Shown: in pieces, positions 17,934 through 27,120 of the stretch
Layout of the letters: every line of letters begins with the position of its first letter
Position numbering within the stretch: position 1 is the stretch's first letter
Notes under the pieces: generated by a model
Database searches by the model: none
What the model saw: only the letters and a program-made list of their open reading frames with translations
Told to the model about the DNA's origin: nothing
Translations under genes and position numbers: made by a program
Origin: Odoribacter sp. AF15-53
Lineage (GTDB): Bacteria; Bacteroidota; Bacteroidia; Bacteroidales; Marinifilaceae
Direction of reading: 5' to 3'
Assembly: GCF_003479425.1 (NCBI RefSeq)
Contig: NZ_QUHC01000012.1
Coordinates: 1 to 64,000, forward strand
Length of the DNA: 64,000 bases

Positions 17934-17934
17934 T

Positions 17935-19110
17935 TTATTTAGACACTATTAACGTTTTCCCATTTAACGTGAATTTTACGATATCTGTCTTTTCCAAAAA
18001 TTTCAACACGCCAGAGATTTCACTATGCCGTTGTATGGTTCCCGTAAAATGCAAATTCTGCAATTCTAAATTTTGATAAAAGACATCAACATCATACCAA
18101 CGAGACAATATATCCATCACCTCTCGTAATTTCTGCTTTTTAAAAACAAACAACCCGTCTTTCCAAGCCGTAAATTCCCTCACATCCACCTTCCCAACAA
18201 GAATATCATTCCCCTCTATCCGAACCTGCATGGAAGGTGTAAGAATATAATTCTTATCATTGACAGACACTTGCACTTTTCCAGTCACCAGCGTTGTCAT
18301 AAACTTACCGTCATAATCATTCACGTTGAAACTCGTCCCCAACACCTGAACTTCTTTATCTCCAACCTCCACAACAAAAGGTTTTTCCACATCCTTAGAA
18401 ACGTCAAAATAAGCTTCTCCCGTCAATTTAACCCGACGTTCTTTCCCCACGAAACGGGCAGGAAATTCTAACACTGATTGCGAATTAATCCACACCTGAC
18501 TCCCGTCTGCCAACACGATCTTGTACTCTCCTCCCCGGGGAATAACAAGTCGGTTATATTCCATTTTTTCAATGATAGAATCTGTTCTTTGTTCATCAAT
18601 GATCACGGTTCCTTTATCTTCAGCCTTTATCACGGCTCCTTCAACCCGGGTCGTCACCTTGCTTATACTATCCAGCATCCAACGCTCCCCGGTAGCTAAC
18701 TCCAAGTATGCTTTGTATCCCCCCTTTGTAGGCACAGGTTGTTCCCGAGCCAAGAACTCACTATCTCCCTCTTTTGGGTTATCTCCCACCTGATAAACAG
18801 CAATACCAATCACTACAATAGCAATCAATACGGCCACATAACGCATAAAACGAATAAAAATAGTCGGACGTTTTTTTATCTTTTTTTGAATATTACACCA
18901 ACCTTTTTCCTTGTCACACCTTTCCGCAAAACGAATCTTGTCCACCAAACTACGTTCATCCCGTATTCGATCCAGTAAAATCCGGTTCGACACGGATGCA
19001 TCTAACCATTGCCGGAATTCTACCTCCTCTTCCGGTGTCAACGTTTCATCCAAATAAGCCTTTATCCGGAGAACCTTTTCCTCGATTGATATCCCTAAAT
19101 CTTTGTCCAT
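17935..19110 (-). CDS. FecR-type anti-sigma factor, locus 1
   Basis: 391 residues. The N-terminal cytoplasmic part (about 1-80; EEKVLRIKAYLDETLTPEEE) binds the ECF sigma. A single membrane segment follows (about 88-108, YVAVLIAIVVIGIAVYQVG), then a periplasmic FecR domain (PRGGEYKIVLADGSQVWINS, LTGEAYFDVSKDVEKPFVV, VQVLGTSFNVNDY) and a C-terminal DUF4974-like domain (EVMDILSRWYDVDVFYQN) that meets the STN domain of the transporter. It holds the sigma inactive until a ligand-loaded SusC signals. It lies between its sigma gene and susC1. Confidence 0.95.
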   Translation of the reverse strand: MDKDLGISIEEKVLRIKAYLDETLTPEEEVEFRQWLDASVSNRILLDRIRDERSLVDKIRFAERCDKEKGWCNIQKKIKKRPTIFIRFMRYVAVLIAIVVIGIAVYQVGDNPKEGDSEFLAREQPVPTKGGYKAYLELATGERWMLDSISKVTTRVEGAVIKAEDKGTVIIDEQRTDSIIEKMEYNRLVIPRGGEYKIVLADGSQVWINSQSVLEFPARFVGKERRVKLTGEAYFDVSKDVEKPFVVEVGDKEVQVLGTSFNVNDYDGKFMTTLVTGKVQVSVNDKNYILTPSMQVRIEGNDILVGKVDVREFTAWKDGLFVFKKQKLREVMDILSRWYDVDVFYQNLELQNLHFTGTIQRHSEISGVLKFLEKTDIVKFTLNGKTLIVSK

Positions 19111-19278
19111 AGTCCAAATTATTATTATGGATTATTATCCCAATAACTACTCTTAATACAAAGATGTCGGGCAAGAGGATGACAAGAAATCAAATTATTT
19201 TTTATTTTTTTCAAATATTAAAGAACGGCACTTGATAATTTTCATTGCCCAATATTTACAAATGACTGTATCACAAAA

Positions 19279-19851
19279 TTATAACCCTAGAATAAAAGTT
19301 ATCACGAAAAGATCCTGCAACTTCGTTTTCAACTGCTGACGGGCTCGGGCTTTATGCGTTTTTACCGTGTTCACGGAAACTTCCATGACCTCCGCTATTT
19401 CAATATTATTCTTCCCTTCCAGATGTAAAAGAATCACCCGACGTTGTTCCTGTGGTAGACTATCAATTTCTTCCATCACCACCCGATGCACCTCTTCCTC
19501 CACGACAGCATCTCCAAATCCCTCTTCTGACTTGAGTAATGCATATTCCACCCGGTAGTCCTCCTCCAACTTCTTCACCCGGATATAATTCAAACAACGG
19601 TGCCGCATGGATTGGTACAGGTACATTTTCAAATGCAAAACCGACTCTATTGTCTCCCTCGCTTTCCACAAATTAACAAACACATCCTGAGTAATATCCT
19701 CCACGACTTCCTCATCTCTCAACATTCGTACCCCAAATAAGCATAAAGCATTATAATACATATCGTAATAATAACGAAATGCACTTTCATCACCATTCCT
19801 AAAACCCACTAACTTATCTCCGACATTGCTTTCCATACACTTGTTGATCAC
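19279..19851 (-). CDS. ECF RNA polymerase sigma factor (FecI-like), locus 1
   Basis: 190 residues. Region 2 (residues 20-85; ESAFRYYYDMYYNALCLFGV, EDITQDVFVNLWK) and region 4 (about 125-180; SLPQEQRRVILLHLEGKNNI then EIAEVMEVSVNTVKTHKARA) are both present, with the HTH of sigma-4 well formed. It should direct RNA polymerase to the promoter of susC1 when released by FecR1. It has a strong housekeeping-type promoter of its own at 19874-19904 and leads the locus 1 operon. Confidence 0.95.
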   Translation of the reverse strand: MINKCMESNVGDKLVGFRNGDESAFRYYYDMYYNALCLFGVRMLRDEEVVEDITQDVFVNLWKARETIESVLHLKMYLYQSMRHRCLNYIRVKKLEEDYRVEYALLKSEEGFGDAVVEEEVHRVVMEEIDSLPQEQRRVILLHLEGKNNIEIAEVMEVSVNTVKTHKARARQQLKTKLQDLFVITFILGL

Positions 19852-19873
19852 TTACTTCACTCTTCAACTTGGG

Positions 19874-19904
19874 CAAAGGTATACAAATTAATCCCAATCG
19901 CAAA
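19874..19904 (-). promoter_or_regulatory. Consensus Bacteroidota promoter of sigma 1
   Basis: On the minus strand TTTG (19904-19901), 19 bp, TACCTTTG (19881-19874). Both elements and the spacing match the Bacteroidota primary-sigma consensus exactly. The start codon at 19851 is 22 bp downstream. Confidence 0.8.
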
Positions 19905-20010
19905 AACAAGACTTATTTTACCCGCCGAGATCAACTCGAAATAAATTCTTCATCCAAAATTCTCATAATTTTATCATATTTCCTATGTTTTCTTCTTATT
20001 TTTTAGTATA

Positions 20011-20018
20011 CTTTTGAT
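20011..20018 (+). promoter_or_regulatory. -7 element for the small membrane protein gene
   Basis: TACTTTTG matches TAnnTTTG. It overlaps the ATG of a longer frame at 20014 and so supports the start at 20071. Confidence 0.45.
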
Positions 20019-20070
20019 AAATTATTTCAATAATGGAATAGGTAAAAAATTAACATTTAAAATTAAAGTC

Positions 20071-20445
20071 ATGGAACTAAAACATTTTGCATTCATCATT
20101 GTATTCATGTTAATCGCATTTTTTGCATTTCTTTATTTTTTAGACAAAGGATTCACGACAAGCCGGACAGAAACTCCCTCCTACCCGATAGAAAAGGAAC
20201 AAGAGTCGGTGAAGGTGGAAAGAATTGCCCCGCGTGCCTCCTTCTTCGACTATGAAGAAACAGGTGAACATTCCGCCACCATCACTATGCGCCAAGACGA
20301 AGACGAGGGAACCTTTTGGGCAGGCATCATTCTTCCCGGACAACCGGATAGTGTACTCCTTGTATTTGATTCTACATTTACCAAGAATCCCGTAAGAGTA
20401 ATACACGTGAGTAACACTTTACACCAGAATTTTCACCGCAAATGA
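20071..20445 (+). CDS. Small single-pass membrane protein of unknown function
   Basis: 124 residues from the ATG at 20071; an in-frame ATG at 20014 lies within the -7 element and is rejected. One N-terminal hydrophobic segment (about 5-25; FAFIIVFMLIAFFAFLYFLD) anchors it, and the rest is hydrophilic and probably periplasmic (SATITMRQDEDEGTFWAGII). I do not recognise the family. It stands alone, divergent from sigma 1 and convergent with the alpha-galactosidase gene, so the context gives no role. Confidence 0.7.
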   Translation: MELKHFAFIIVFMLIAFFAFLYFLDKGFTTSRTETPSYPIEKEQESVKVERIAPRASFFDYEETGEHSATITMRQDEDEGTFWAGIILPGQPDSVLLVFDSTFTKNPVRVIHVSNTLHQNFHRK

Positions 20446-20473
20446 AAGGCCACGCGATATATTGTCGTCCTTC

Positions 20474-21955
20474 TTAGTGTTGCGTTAAACGCAACACAAC
20501 CGTCACGTGTGGCTCCAAATCCAACTTCAAAGATTCGTATTCCCCGAGATCCCGATGTAACCACACGTCTCGGACCAATGCTTTATTCACAAAGCCGGCA
20601 AGCTGTAAAGGTACTTCTACTTTTTCAGCTTGCTCCCCCCGGTTCATCACGGCTAAAGCAACTTCACCCTTGTAAAGCGGTTTTATCCAAATCTCACAAT
20701 CCCCCTCTTTCTTTACCATTTTCCCTTGTATCCCCAATTGATCCTGATTAATAGCAATAATCTCCGGATTTGTCAAAATATTCAGAACCGAATCCGGCAT
20801 ATTCCGCACGTCATTGCCACTCAACAAAGGAGCAGCCATCATACACCACATACTCATGTGTGTACGATATTCCTTCAACGTACAGCCATATTGCACTTTT
20901 CCAGAATTAATACTCGAACTATTCCCGAATATTCCCACGACAAGCATGTCCGGATCATTCCAGAAACCGGGTCCCGCGTAATCGGCCAGTTCCCCGTTCA
21001 CGTCAATAATATCCATAATCCCGTACAATCCGGTACCCGACTCCCGCAGATCCCAAGCGTCACGAATATCCTCCGTGGTACGCCAGTAATGTCCCCCGAC
21101 TTCCTTCGCCCATTCCCATGGTTTCCGACGGCCCCATTCACAAATATTGTAAATAATGGAACGATCCGTAGCCCGCAAAGCCTCCCCCATCTTCCGGTAA
21201 CGCACGATAGCCGTATCTCTTGAAGCCGGAGCCCCGCAATAATCGTATTTCAACAAATCCACACCCCATTCGGCAAAATCCCGGGCATCAACCTCCTCGT
21301 ATCCCAAACTCCCACATACTCCCGCACAAGTATATTTCGATGCATCCGAATAGATTCCCAAACGGAATCCCCTCTCATGCAAATAGTCGGCAACATATTT
21401 AATCCCCCTTGGGAATTTTGTTGAATCAATCACGATATGGCCGTCCGCCCCCCTCTCTTTCAACTGCCACAAATCATCAATATTAATGTAGTTATACCCC
21501 AAATCCCTCATCCCATTCGCAATCAGAGCCTCTGCCGTCTCGATAATCAGAGCTTCCGTCAAATGCTGACCGAAAGTATTCCAACTATTCCATCCCATCA
21601 CCGGAGTTAATGCCAACTCCTTCCCGATCCGAATTTGCAACTCGCTAACCTGACTCCCGTGGGCATTCTTTGCGGTAATTTTCACCCCGTAATCCCCCGC
21701 CTCTTTCACGACACCCCGGATAATCCCGGTCTTTTCGTTCAATGTCAATCCTTCCGGTAACCCCTCCACGGTCCACGTCATCGGCCTTTCCCCCGATGTC
21801 GGAATTGCAAAAATAAACTCCGTACCAGGATAATTTCCCACCACGTAAGGCGGATTTACACGAGGTCTCCCTTCAAACACACCATCGAATTTCTCTCCAT
21901 TACCGGAACACCCGAACAAGGTAAACACCAATACAAACCACACAACCTTTTTCAT
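20474..21955 (-). CDS. GH27 alpha-galactosidase with N-terminal Ig-like domain, lipoprotein
   Basis: 493 residues with a lipobox (LFGC, 13-16). Residues about 30-112 are a putative Ig/cadherin-like domain (TWTVEGLPEGLTLNEKTGII, typical of He_PIG). The GH27 catalytic barrel starts at TPVMGWNSWNTFG (117-129). The nucleophile is Asp238 in LLKYDYCG, and Asp296 in WRTTEDIRD is the likely acid/base; both fit GH27 spacing. The PEIIAINQDQLG motif and a C-terminal beta-domain follow. It should release terminal alpha-galactose (or beta-L-arabinopyranose, as in some members). It lies just downstream of locus 2 behind a terminator, with its own possible promoter, so a role with locus 2 is possible but not shown. 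Confidence 0.93.
   Translation of the reverse strand: MKKVVWFVLVFTLFGCSGNGEKFDGVFEGRPRVNPPYVVGNYPGTEFIFAIPTSGERPMTWTVEGLPEGLTLNEKTGIIRGVVKEAGDYGVKITAKNAHGSQVSELQIRIGKELALTPVMGWNSWNTFGQHLTEALIIETAEALIANGMRDLGYNYINIDDLWQLKERGADGHIVIDSTKFPRGIKYVADYLHERGFRLGIYSDASKYTCAGVCGSLGYEEVDARDFAEWGVDLLKYDYCGAPASRDTAIVRYRKMGEALRATDRSIIYNICEWGRRKPWEWAKEVGGHYWRTTEDIRDAWDLRESGTGLYGIMDIIDVNGELADYAGPGFWNDPDMLVVGIFGNSSSINSGKVQYGCTLKEYRTHMSMWCMMAAPLLSGNDVRNMPDSVLNILTNPEIIAINQDQLGIQGKMVKKEGDCEIWIKPLYKGEVALAVMNRGEQAEKVEVPLQLAGFVNKALVRDVWLHRDLGEYESLKLDLEPHVTVVLRLTQH
20477..20497. repeat. 10-bp perfect inverted repeat over the GH27 gene end
   Basis: GTGTTGCGTT (20477-20486) and AACGCAACAC (20488-20497) with one base between. 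It covers the last codons of the GH27 gene, between two convergent genes. It lacks a T-run, so a terminator role is uncertain. Confidence 0.5.
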
Positions 21956-21980
21956 AAGCTACTATTTAATGATTATAGCA

Positions 21981-21988
21981 CAAATATA
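21981..21988 (-). promoter_or_regulatory. Possible -7 element for the GH27 gene
   Basis: TATATTTG on the minus strand, 26 bp before the start codon at 21955 and just beyond the terminator of locus 2. No good -33 element is seen. Confidence 0.4.
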
Positions 21989-22022
21989 ACAGATTCATAT
22001 GCCAACTCATCCCTATTTTAAC

Positions 22023-22064
22023 AAAAAAAGGAATGAGCCGATATAAATCTAAACTCATTCCTTT
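22023..22064 (-). terminator. Intrinsic terminator at the end of locus 2
   Basis: On the minus strand AAAGGAATGAG (22064-22054), 16-base loop, CTCATTCCTTT (22037-22027) continuing into a run of T: a perfect 11-bp stem plus T-tract, 77 bp after the stop of the last locus 2 gene. Confidence 0.85.
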
Positions 22065-22140
22065 CGAAATTCAATGGCAGATAATTCAATTATCTCGTTT
22101 GAAACTTTAAAATAATATCTCCCAGATCCTCAAGTCGCTT

Positions 22141-23145
22141 TTATTTTATAAAAAACGGGTTAGTCATCTGTTCGCTGACAGATACAAATACATGACTAAA
22201 ATTACCGTGTCCGGGTTCATACTCTATTGTATATACATTCCCTTTGCCATCATCCATTTTAACCACATTGCCATTACTATCCAATTCATAAATGGCAACT
22301 TCGGAATTATTTGTTTTAACCGTCACTTGATTACCGCTATAAGTAAAAGTCCTTGTGAAATCAGTCCCGTTAATAGCAGTCAACCGATTATCATTATAAG
22401 TATAATTATAACGGTTATACTCCGTGAAACCCGCTCCTCCGGGAACAGTAAACCATGTTAAAGTTTTGATTTTATCACCACCATATTCGGTTTCAGTCTT
22501 ATACAAAGAACGTTCATATATTTCTTTATCTACCGGGTCATGTACATCATACATGATCCGATTTATACAAATATTACTATTTACATCATACTCATAAGTA
22601 CTCGCAGTTGTCGTTTTCAATATATAATTATAGGCAAAATCATCCCCCACAACCTCGCTTTTCTCGTTCGGTTGATAACTTTGGATTGATAATTTTTTTA
22701 TACTACCATTCGTATTTGTATAAACAGTTGTTCGCAAAATAGCTTGAGCCGATTTAGGAAGACTATCCCACAGCTGATAATTTCCCGTACCATACTTAGC
22801 ACTCAAAATAGAATCCATACGATGAATAGAATCATTATCAATACTTGGAATCCAATCTTGCAATTCATAAGTAATACTACTTGTACTTCGAATTATTCCT
22901 ATACCTCCAACGGTATCATTAGTCGCGTTTGTACGAGTAATATTCGACAACTCTTCTTTATCGTACTCCATTGTAAGAGTAAATTTCCCCCAGTGGCTAT
23001 TAGTTCCTGATATTTTGGTAACCCGAAAAGCATTTTTCTTCGGTGAATATTGAAATTCATCCGGAGTATTGTATTTACTTTCCTCGTTACAGGCAACAGT
23101 TACCATAATGCAAACAAGCAAATATATAATATATTTATATTTCAT
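22141..23145 (-). CDS. Lipoprotein of unknown function, last gene of SusCD locus 2
   Basis: 334 residues with a lipobox (TVAC, about 16-19). Rich in Tyr, Thr and Asn with alternating strands. The C-terminal half (YNRYNYTYNDNRLTAINGTD, then VAIYELDSNGNVVKMDDGKG) has the look of YD/RHS-like or DUF4595-type beta repeats. Family not firmly recognised. As the fourth lipoprotein behind SusCD it is probably a surface accessory to substrate binding. It follows the PKD-like lipoprotein gene by 18 bp. Confidence 0.75.
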   Translation of the reverse strand: MKYKYIIYLLVCIMVTVACNEESKYNTPDEFQYSPKKNAFRVTKISGTNSHWGKFTLTMEYDKEELSNITRTNATNDTVGGIGIIRSTSSITYELQDWIPSIDNDSIHRMDSILSAKYGTGNYQLWDSLPKSAQAILRTTVYTNTNGSIKKLSIQSYQPNEKSEVVGDDFAYNYILKTTTASTYEYDVNSNICINRIMYDVHDPVDKEIYERSLYKTETEYGGDKIKTLTWFTVPGGAGFTEYNRYNYTYNDNRLTAINGTDFTRTFTYSGNQVTVKTNNSEVAIYELDSNGNVVKMDDGKGNVYTIEYEPGHGNFSHVFVSVSEQMTNPFFIK

Positions 23146-23163
23146 AATCCTTTATTTTTACAA

Positions 23164-24759
23164 TTAATCCTTTTGCGAAGTCGTTGCCGTAATTCTACCG
23201 AAACCACGGAACATGCCATGATAGTCTTTGTTCGCTTCAATACGGCCGGTATAAATAGAAATCGGAAGCGTCCTGACAAATCCTTCTTTTAAAGAAGGAC
23301 TATACGTTGTGACAACCAACATATTGTTAGCAGAACTGGTCGTTCCCATTTCTCCCTGATTGTTTGTAAAATTCATCGAGCCATAACCTAACCAAACTGC
23401 CATAGAAGTAATAACTTCATCCGATGACTCCGTCGTTGGTACAACATAATCCTCCGTCACGACATTCATAATCAGATTAATGGTATAAATCTTATCTTCC
23501 GTGGCATAATAAATATAGTCCCGGTTATTCGTGCCACTAAAGAAAAGAGCTTTCTGGATATCCGGAAAACCGTTCAGATCTATAATTTTAGAAGGCATAC
23601 CATTAATCAAATCTGGATCATTATAATAATACTCCTGTTTTGTATCATAACAATAAATCTTACCGTCAAGCTTCGGCTTTCCTGTCACGGGATCTTTCTC
23701 TTGAAGAATATTGTGAGTAATATTATTTCTGCCGGAGAACATGGCACGACAGGTAAAATCCTGTAATTTATTTGGATCAAAAGCTGCATCCGGCTCCAAT
23801 TTCTTACTGTTTATCACACGAAGATATTTCGTTCCTTGAATTTCCAGGAAACGGCCATTCATCTCATCAAAACACAACCCGTAAGCCCATTCCGGTTGTG
23901 TTGCCAAACCAACCCGGTAATCCGACATATCACTGGTCAACAGATAATATGAAAAAGTATGGATTGCCTGTGTTTGATAGTAATGTGTATATAATTTACC
24001 CCCGATAACAATAGTTTCTATACATCCCGCGTTAGAAGAAAAACCTAGACTCGTTACATTATAATTTTTGGGATCAATCATAAAACTACTCCCGTTCCCA
24101 TCTATGTAACTATAATCGAAGGGATCAATCCTGTCAACACTACTATTGGTACCGATCGTCATAAAACGCCCATAAACACCGTAAGTCGTAGAAAGAATCG
24201 CTGTTCCCACTCCGGCTATTTTCCGTTTATTAACTAACGAAAACAAATTACGCATCGTTGTATCTTGAGCTTTCTTAAAACCAGAACTGAAACAATAAGC
24301 ACGGATTAAAGAAATATCGGAAGTTTGTTCATCTTCAGTCTCGGAGATAACCAAGCCGGAACCAAAAGGCGTCTCAACCTTTATCTTAAAAGTTTGTTCC
24401 TGTTTGATGCCCGTAGTATTGTCCCATACCTCGTATAGCAAATTATAGGCAATAGTTTGAGGTTGTAAATCCACACGTACTTTCAAAGTCATGGTACTGT
24501 CCAATACCGTGGGTACGATATAATTACCACTCACGGTCCAACGGTATGATAACTCTGTATCACTTACACCTTCTTTATACACGATCGGCTTGATTTCCAA
24601 CGTATCATAAGCAAAAACAGAATATTCCGTATTTGCCCCTCCTAAATCTATATTGATAGGATTGACCAACGTATAATTCAAAGAAGATTTATCCTCGTAA
24701 CAGGAATGTAAGAAACCTGTCAGGCATACTAAAAATAATATAATTTTCTGCATTTTCAT
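23164..24759 (-). CDS. PKD-like family lipoprotein, locus 2
   Basis: 531 residues with a lipobox (LHSC, about 17-20) followed by YEDKSS. The N-terminal section up to about 150 has Ig/PKD-like strands (ELSYRWTVSG, TLKVRVDLQPQTIAYNLLYE) and the GSGLVISETED signature seen in PKD-like lipoproteins encoded with SusCD and DUF4843 proteins. The rest probably forms a beta-propeller (repeats such as YCYDTKQEYYYND, YYATEDKIYTINL). It is likely a surface glycan- or peptide-binding protein. Neighbours on both sides are lipoproteins of the same operon. Confidence 0.87.
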   Translation of the reverse strand: MKMQKIILFLVCLTGFLHSCYEDKSSLNYTLVNPINIDLGGANTEYSVFAYDTLEIKPIVYKEGVSDTELSYRWTVSGNYIVPTVLDSTMTLKVRVDLQPQTIAYNLLYEVWDNTTGIKQEQTFKIKVETPFGSGLVISETEDEQTSDISLIRAYCFSSGFKKAQDTTMRNLFSLVNKRKIAGVGTAILSTTYGVYGRFMTIGTNSSVDRIDPFDYSYIDGNGSSFMIDPKNYNVTSLGFSSNAGCIETIVIGGKLYTHYYQTQAIHTFSYYLLTSDMSDYRVGLATQPEWAYGLCFDEMNGRFLEIQGTKYLRVINSKKLEPDAAFDPNKLQDFTCRAMFSGRNNITHNILQEKDPVTGKPKLDGKIYCYDTKQEYYYNDPDLINGMPSKIIDLNGFPDIQKALFFSGTNNRDYIYYATEDKIYTINLIMNVVTEDYVVPTTESSDEVITSMAVWLGYGSMNFTNNQGEMGTTSSANNMLVVTTYSPSLKEGFVRTLPISIYTGRIEANKDYHGMFRGFGRITATTSQKD

Positions 24760-24798
24760 GGTGTCTATCTTTAGTTATTTAACCACTTCCGGAATTTA

Positions 24799-25557
24799 TT
24801 AAGGCATAGTTACCGGTTTCCCTTTTTCTTCGCCATCCTCGTGTTTCAATGGATCTTGCGGATGTTTTCGGTTATAATCTTCCAAAGCAACTTTTACCAT
24901 GGCGGCATACGCTTTCACTTCATACAAAGTCATGGTCCATCTTTCCGGATCCGGATTATTTTTATCCGAACTTCCATTCGTACTCCAGTATGGAATAGAA
25001 GTCAGCCCCGTAGTTTCCAGAATAAAACGATACCAGGAGTTGGAGTAAGGACCGAAGTAATTCTTTATTCTGCTCCAATTGGAAGGCTGCGTAAGTTTAT
25101 TCGTCAAAGAAACTGTAAAAGTATAACCGTACAAATCGACCCCGGGAAAATCTTTATTAGCAACTAAACGAAGACGAATTTGATATACCGAATCATCCAA
25201 CACCCGCAAATAATTCACCCGAAGAGGAATATACCCTTTGTATTCGTTTGCTTCGATACAGCCTTTCCCAACACTAAACATATCGGCTTCTGCCGTGTGC
25301 AACGTATCGTCCAGAACCGCTTCCATTACAACTTCCCGCACCCGATCCACGGCAGAACCTGAAATTTGCAACGGAAGTTTTATCGTATCGAAACCTATTT
25401 TTATACGATCCATATTCTCCACAAAAGTATATGACCTGTAACTTTCCCCGAAATAAACCGTCGGAGATTCCTCATACATCGTTACTCCTTCCCGCTCACA
25501 AGAACCGAACAAGAAAGATACTAGTGCAAGACAACCTATAAATACATTAAATTTCAT
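24799..25557 (-). CDS. DUF4843 domain lipoprotein, locus 2
   Basis: 252 residues with a lipobox (LFGSC, about 16-20). The DUF4843 pattern is visible: an N-terminal YxEsPTVYFGE stretch, a repeat-like PLQISGSAVDRVREVVMEAV, and NKLTQPSNWSRIKNYFGPYS with the conserved Asn-Trp. DUF4843 proteins are found directly behind SusCD pairs across Bacteroidota and are thought to be surface-exposed accessory proteins; their precise role is not known. It lies 18 bp after susD2. Confidence 0.88.
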   Translation of the reverse strand: MKFNVFIGCLALVSFLFGSCEREGVTMYEESPTVYFGESYRSYTFVENMDRIKIGFDTIKLPLQISGSAVDRVREVVMEAVLDDTLHTAEADMFSVGKGCIEANEYKGYIPLRVNYLRVLDDSVYQIRLRLVANKDFPGVDLYGYTFTVSLTNKLTQPSNWSRIKNYFGPYSNSWYRFILETTGLTSIPYWSTNGSSDKNNPDPERWTMTLYEVKAYAAMVKVALEDYNRKHPQDPLKHEDGEEKGKPVTMP

Positions 25558-25575
25558 CTGATTCTGTTTTAATAA

Positions 25576-27096
25576 TTATAACTCTGCATCATTTTTATAA
25601 TCTTCTCGACCACCCAAATCAACTTCAGTACGGGGAAGAGGGAGTATAAATGCTTTATCTCCTTCTGCCGTGGCATTGGGAATAATAAGTCCTAAACGCT
25701 TGTAATAGTAAAACATCTGCCCCTCCCCGATATACTCTTTACGCCATTCCTTCGTGATCTCCTGTTCGATCGCATCCTTGGTCAGGGTTTCAGGCAAATT
25801 ATCTTTTATATCCAGTCCTCTTGCCAGTCGAACCTCATTCAACAACTGAATAGCTTTCTTCGGCTCGTTAAGCCGATTGTAACATTCTGCCGCATAATAA
25901 TACATTTCAGGTTTTCTGATCATGGGCATTTTATTTTTAGAAGCCGATTGAGTTTCCGGCTCCTCTTTCAATTTGAGGAACAGATAATGTTGCCTGTCTA
26001 CCTGATCATAGAGATAATTATAACGAACGTCATTTCCACCACCGGCAGTAATCTCGAACAACTCATCGGCACGTGCTCCCGTATGAAAAAAATACTTGTT
26101 ATTTTCACTCACGTTAATACCTGATTGTGTCTTGAATTGCTCGACATAATCTTTTAAAGATTCATACATATTATGTATATCTAAACTGAAAATATGCTCG
26201 GTAGTAAACGATAAATCACGGGTCGTCTGTGTTGCATTTATAACACTCCGATCCAAATTTACCCAAGAAATAGGGCTGGGAGATTTAGTAAAAAACGAAG
26301 CGCGTTCCAATGCAGCCTCATACTTTCCCTCCCACATATAAACCCGAGCCTGGGTCGCCCTGGCCGCATAATAATTGAAAAATCCCCTAGGCGTATCGTA
26401 AAAACCATCATCATTCGGAAGTTCGTAATCCTCATCCTGAGTTTTTTGATGATAAACATCATTATAAGCAAGCAAATCCTCGGCAACCGCCAAATCTGCA
26501 TGAATATACTGCAACACTTCCCGGACAGTCGATTGCTTCGTCGTTTCCTTGCTATACCTGGTAACGTATGGAATACACAATTTATCCAGATTAGACGGTG
26601 TATTCACGAGATCTCCCCAACCGAACATACGAAGCAGGTCAAAATGCAGGAAAGCACGTAACCCCAACGCTTGCGCCTTGATATTAGCATAATTAACTGG
26701 ATGAAGGATCTTTTTTTCATCTTCGATATATTCCAAAATAGCGTTTAAATTAGCAATAACCTTGTATTGTTTTGACCAAATACCGTTAATCATACTTTCC
26801 ACGTTGGAAGTTGAGTAGGAATACAACTTCACGTTTTGATATGGATTAAAAGTATTTACAAATTCATACTGCTGGGCCAATACCTCCAAAAAAGTATAAG
26901 TCAACTCACGCCCGTAAAGAGAAGCATCTCCCATTAACATATAACAACCGACCAATGCATCTTTGAAACCCGATTCTGTTTCAAACATTTTATCCTGTTT
27001 GACCTCCGTCTTGGGCTGCACGTCCAACCAGTTGGAACAGGAAGATATTGTAAAAGCGAGACCTGCTGCCAGGCTCATATATAGAGAATGTTTCAT
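25576..27096 (-). CDS. SusD/RagB-like outer-membrane lipoprotein, locus 2
   Basis: 506 residues with a lipobox (ISSC, about 17-20) followed by SNWLDVQPKTEVKQDKMFET, a textbook SusD start. TPR-like helices (NIKAQALGLRAFLHFDLLRM, AARATQARVYMWEGKYEAAL) and the C-terminal EITKEWRKEYIGEGQMFYYYKRLGL block are present. It binds substrate over the SusC2 pore. It is more distant from SusD of loci 1 and 3 than those are from each other, so locus 2 serves a different substrate. Confidence 0.95.
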   Translation of the reverse strand: MKHSLYMSLAAGLAFTISSCSNWLDVQPKTEVKQDKMFETESGFKDALVGCYMLMGDASLYGRELTYTFLEVLAQQYEFVNTFNPYQNVKLYSYSTSNVESMINGIWSKQYKVIANLNAILEYIEDEKKILHPVNYANIKAQALGLRAFLHFDLLRMFGWGDLVNTPSNLDKLCIPYVTRYSKETTKQSTVREVLQYIHADLAVAEDLLAYNDVYHQKTQDEDYELPNDDGFYDTPRGFFNYYAARATQARVYMWEGKYEAALERASFFTKSPSPISWVNLDRSVINATQTTRDLSFTTEHIFSLDIHNMYESLKDYVEQFKTQSGINVSENNKYFFHTGARADELFEITAGGGNDVRYNYLYDQVDRQHYLFLKLKEEPETQSASKNKMPMIRKPEMYYYAAECYNRLNEPKKAIQLLNEVRLARGLDIKDNLPETLTKDAIEQEITKEWRKEYIGEGQMFYYYKRLGLIIPNATAEGDKAFILPLPRTEVDLGGREDYKNDAEL

Positions 27097-27120
27097 ATCT
27101 GTTAGCTTTAATAGTACAAA

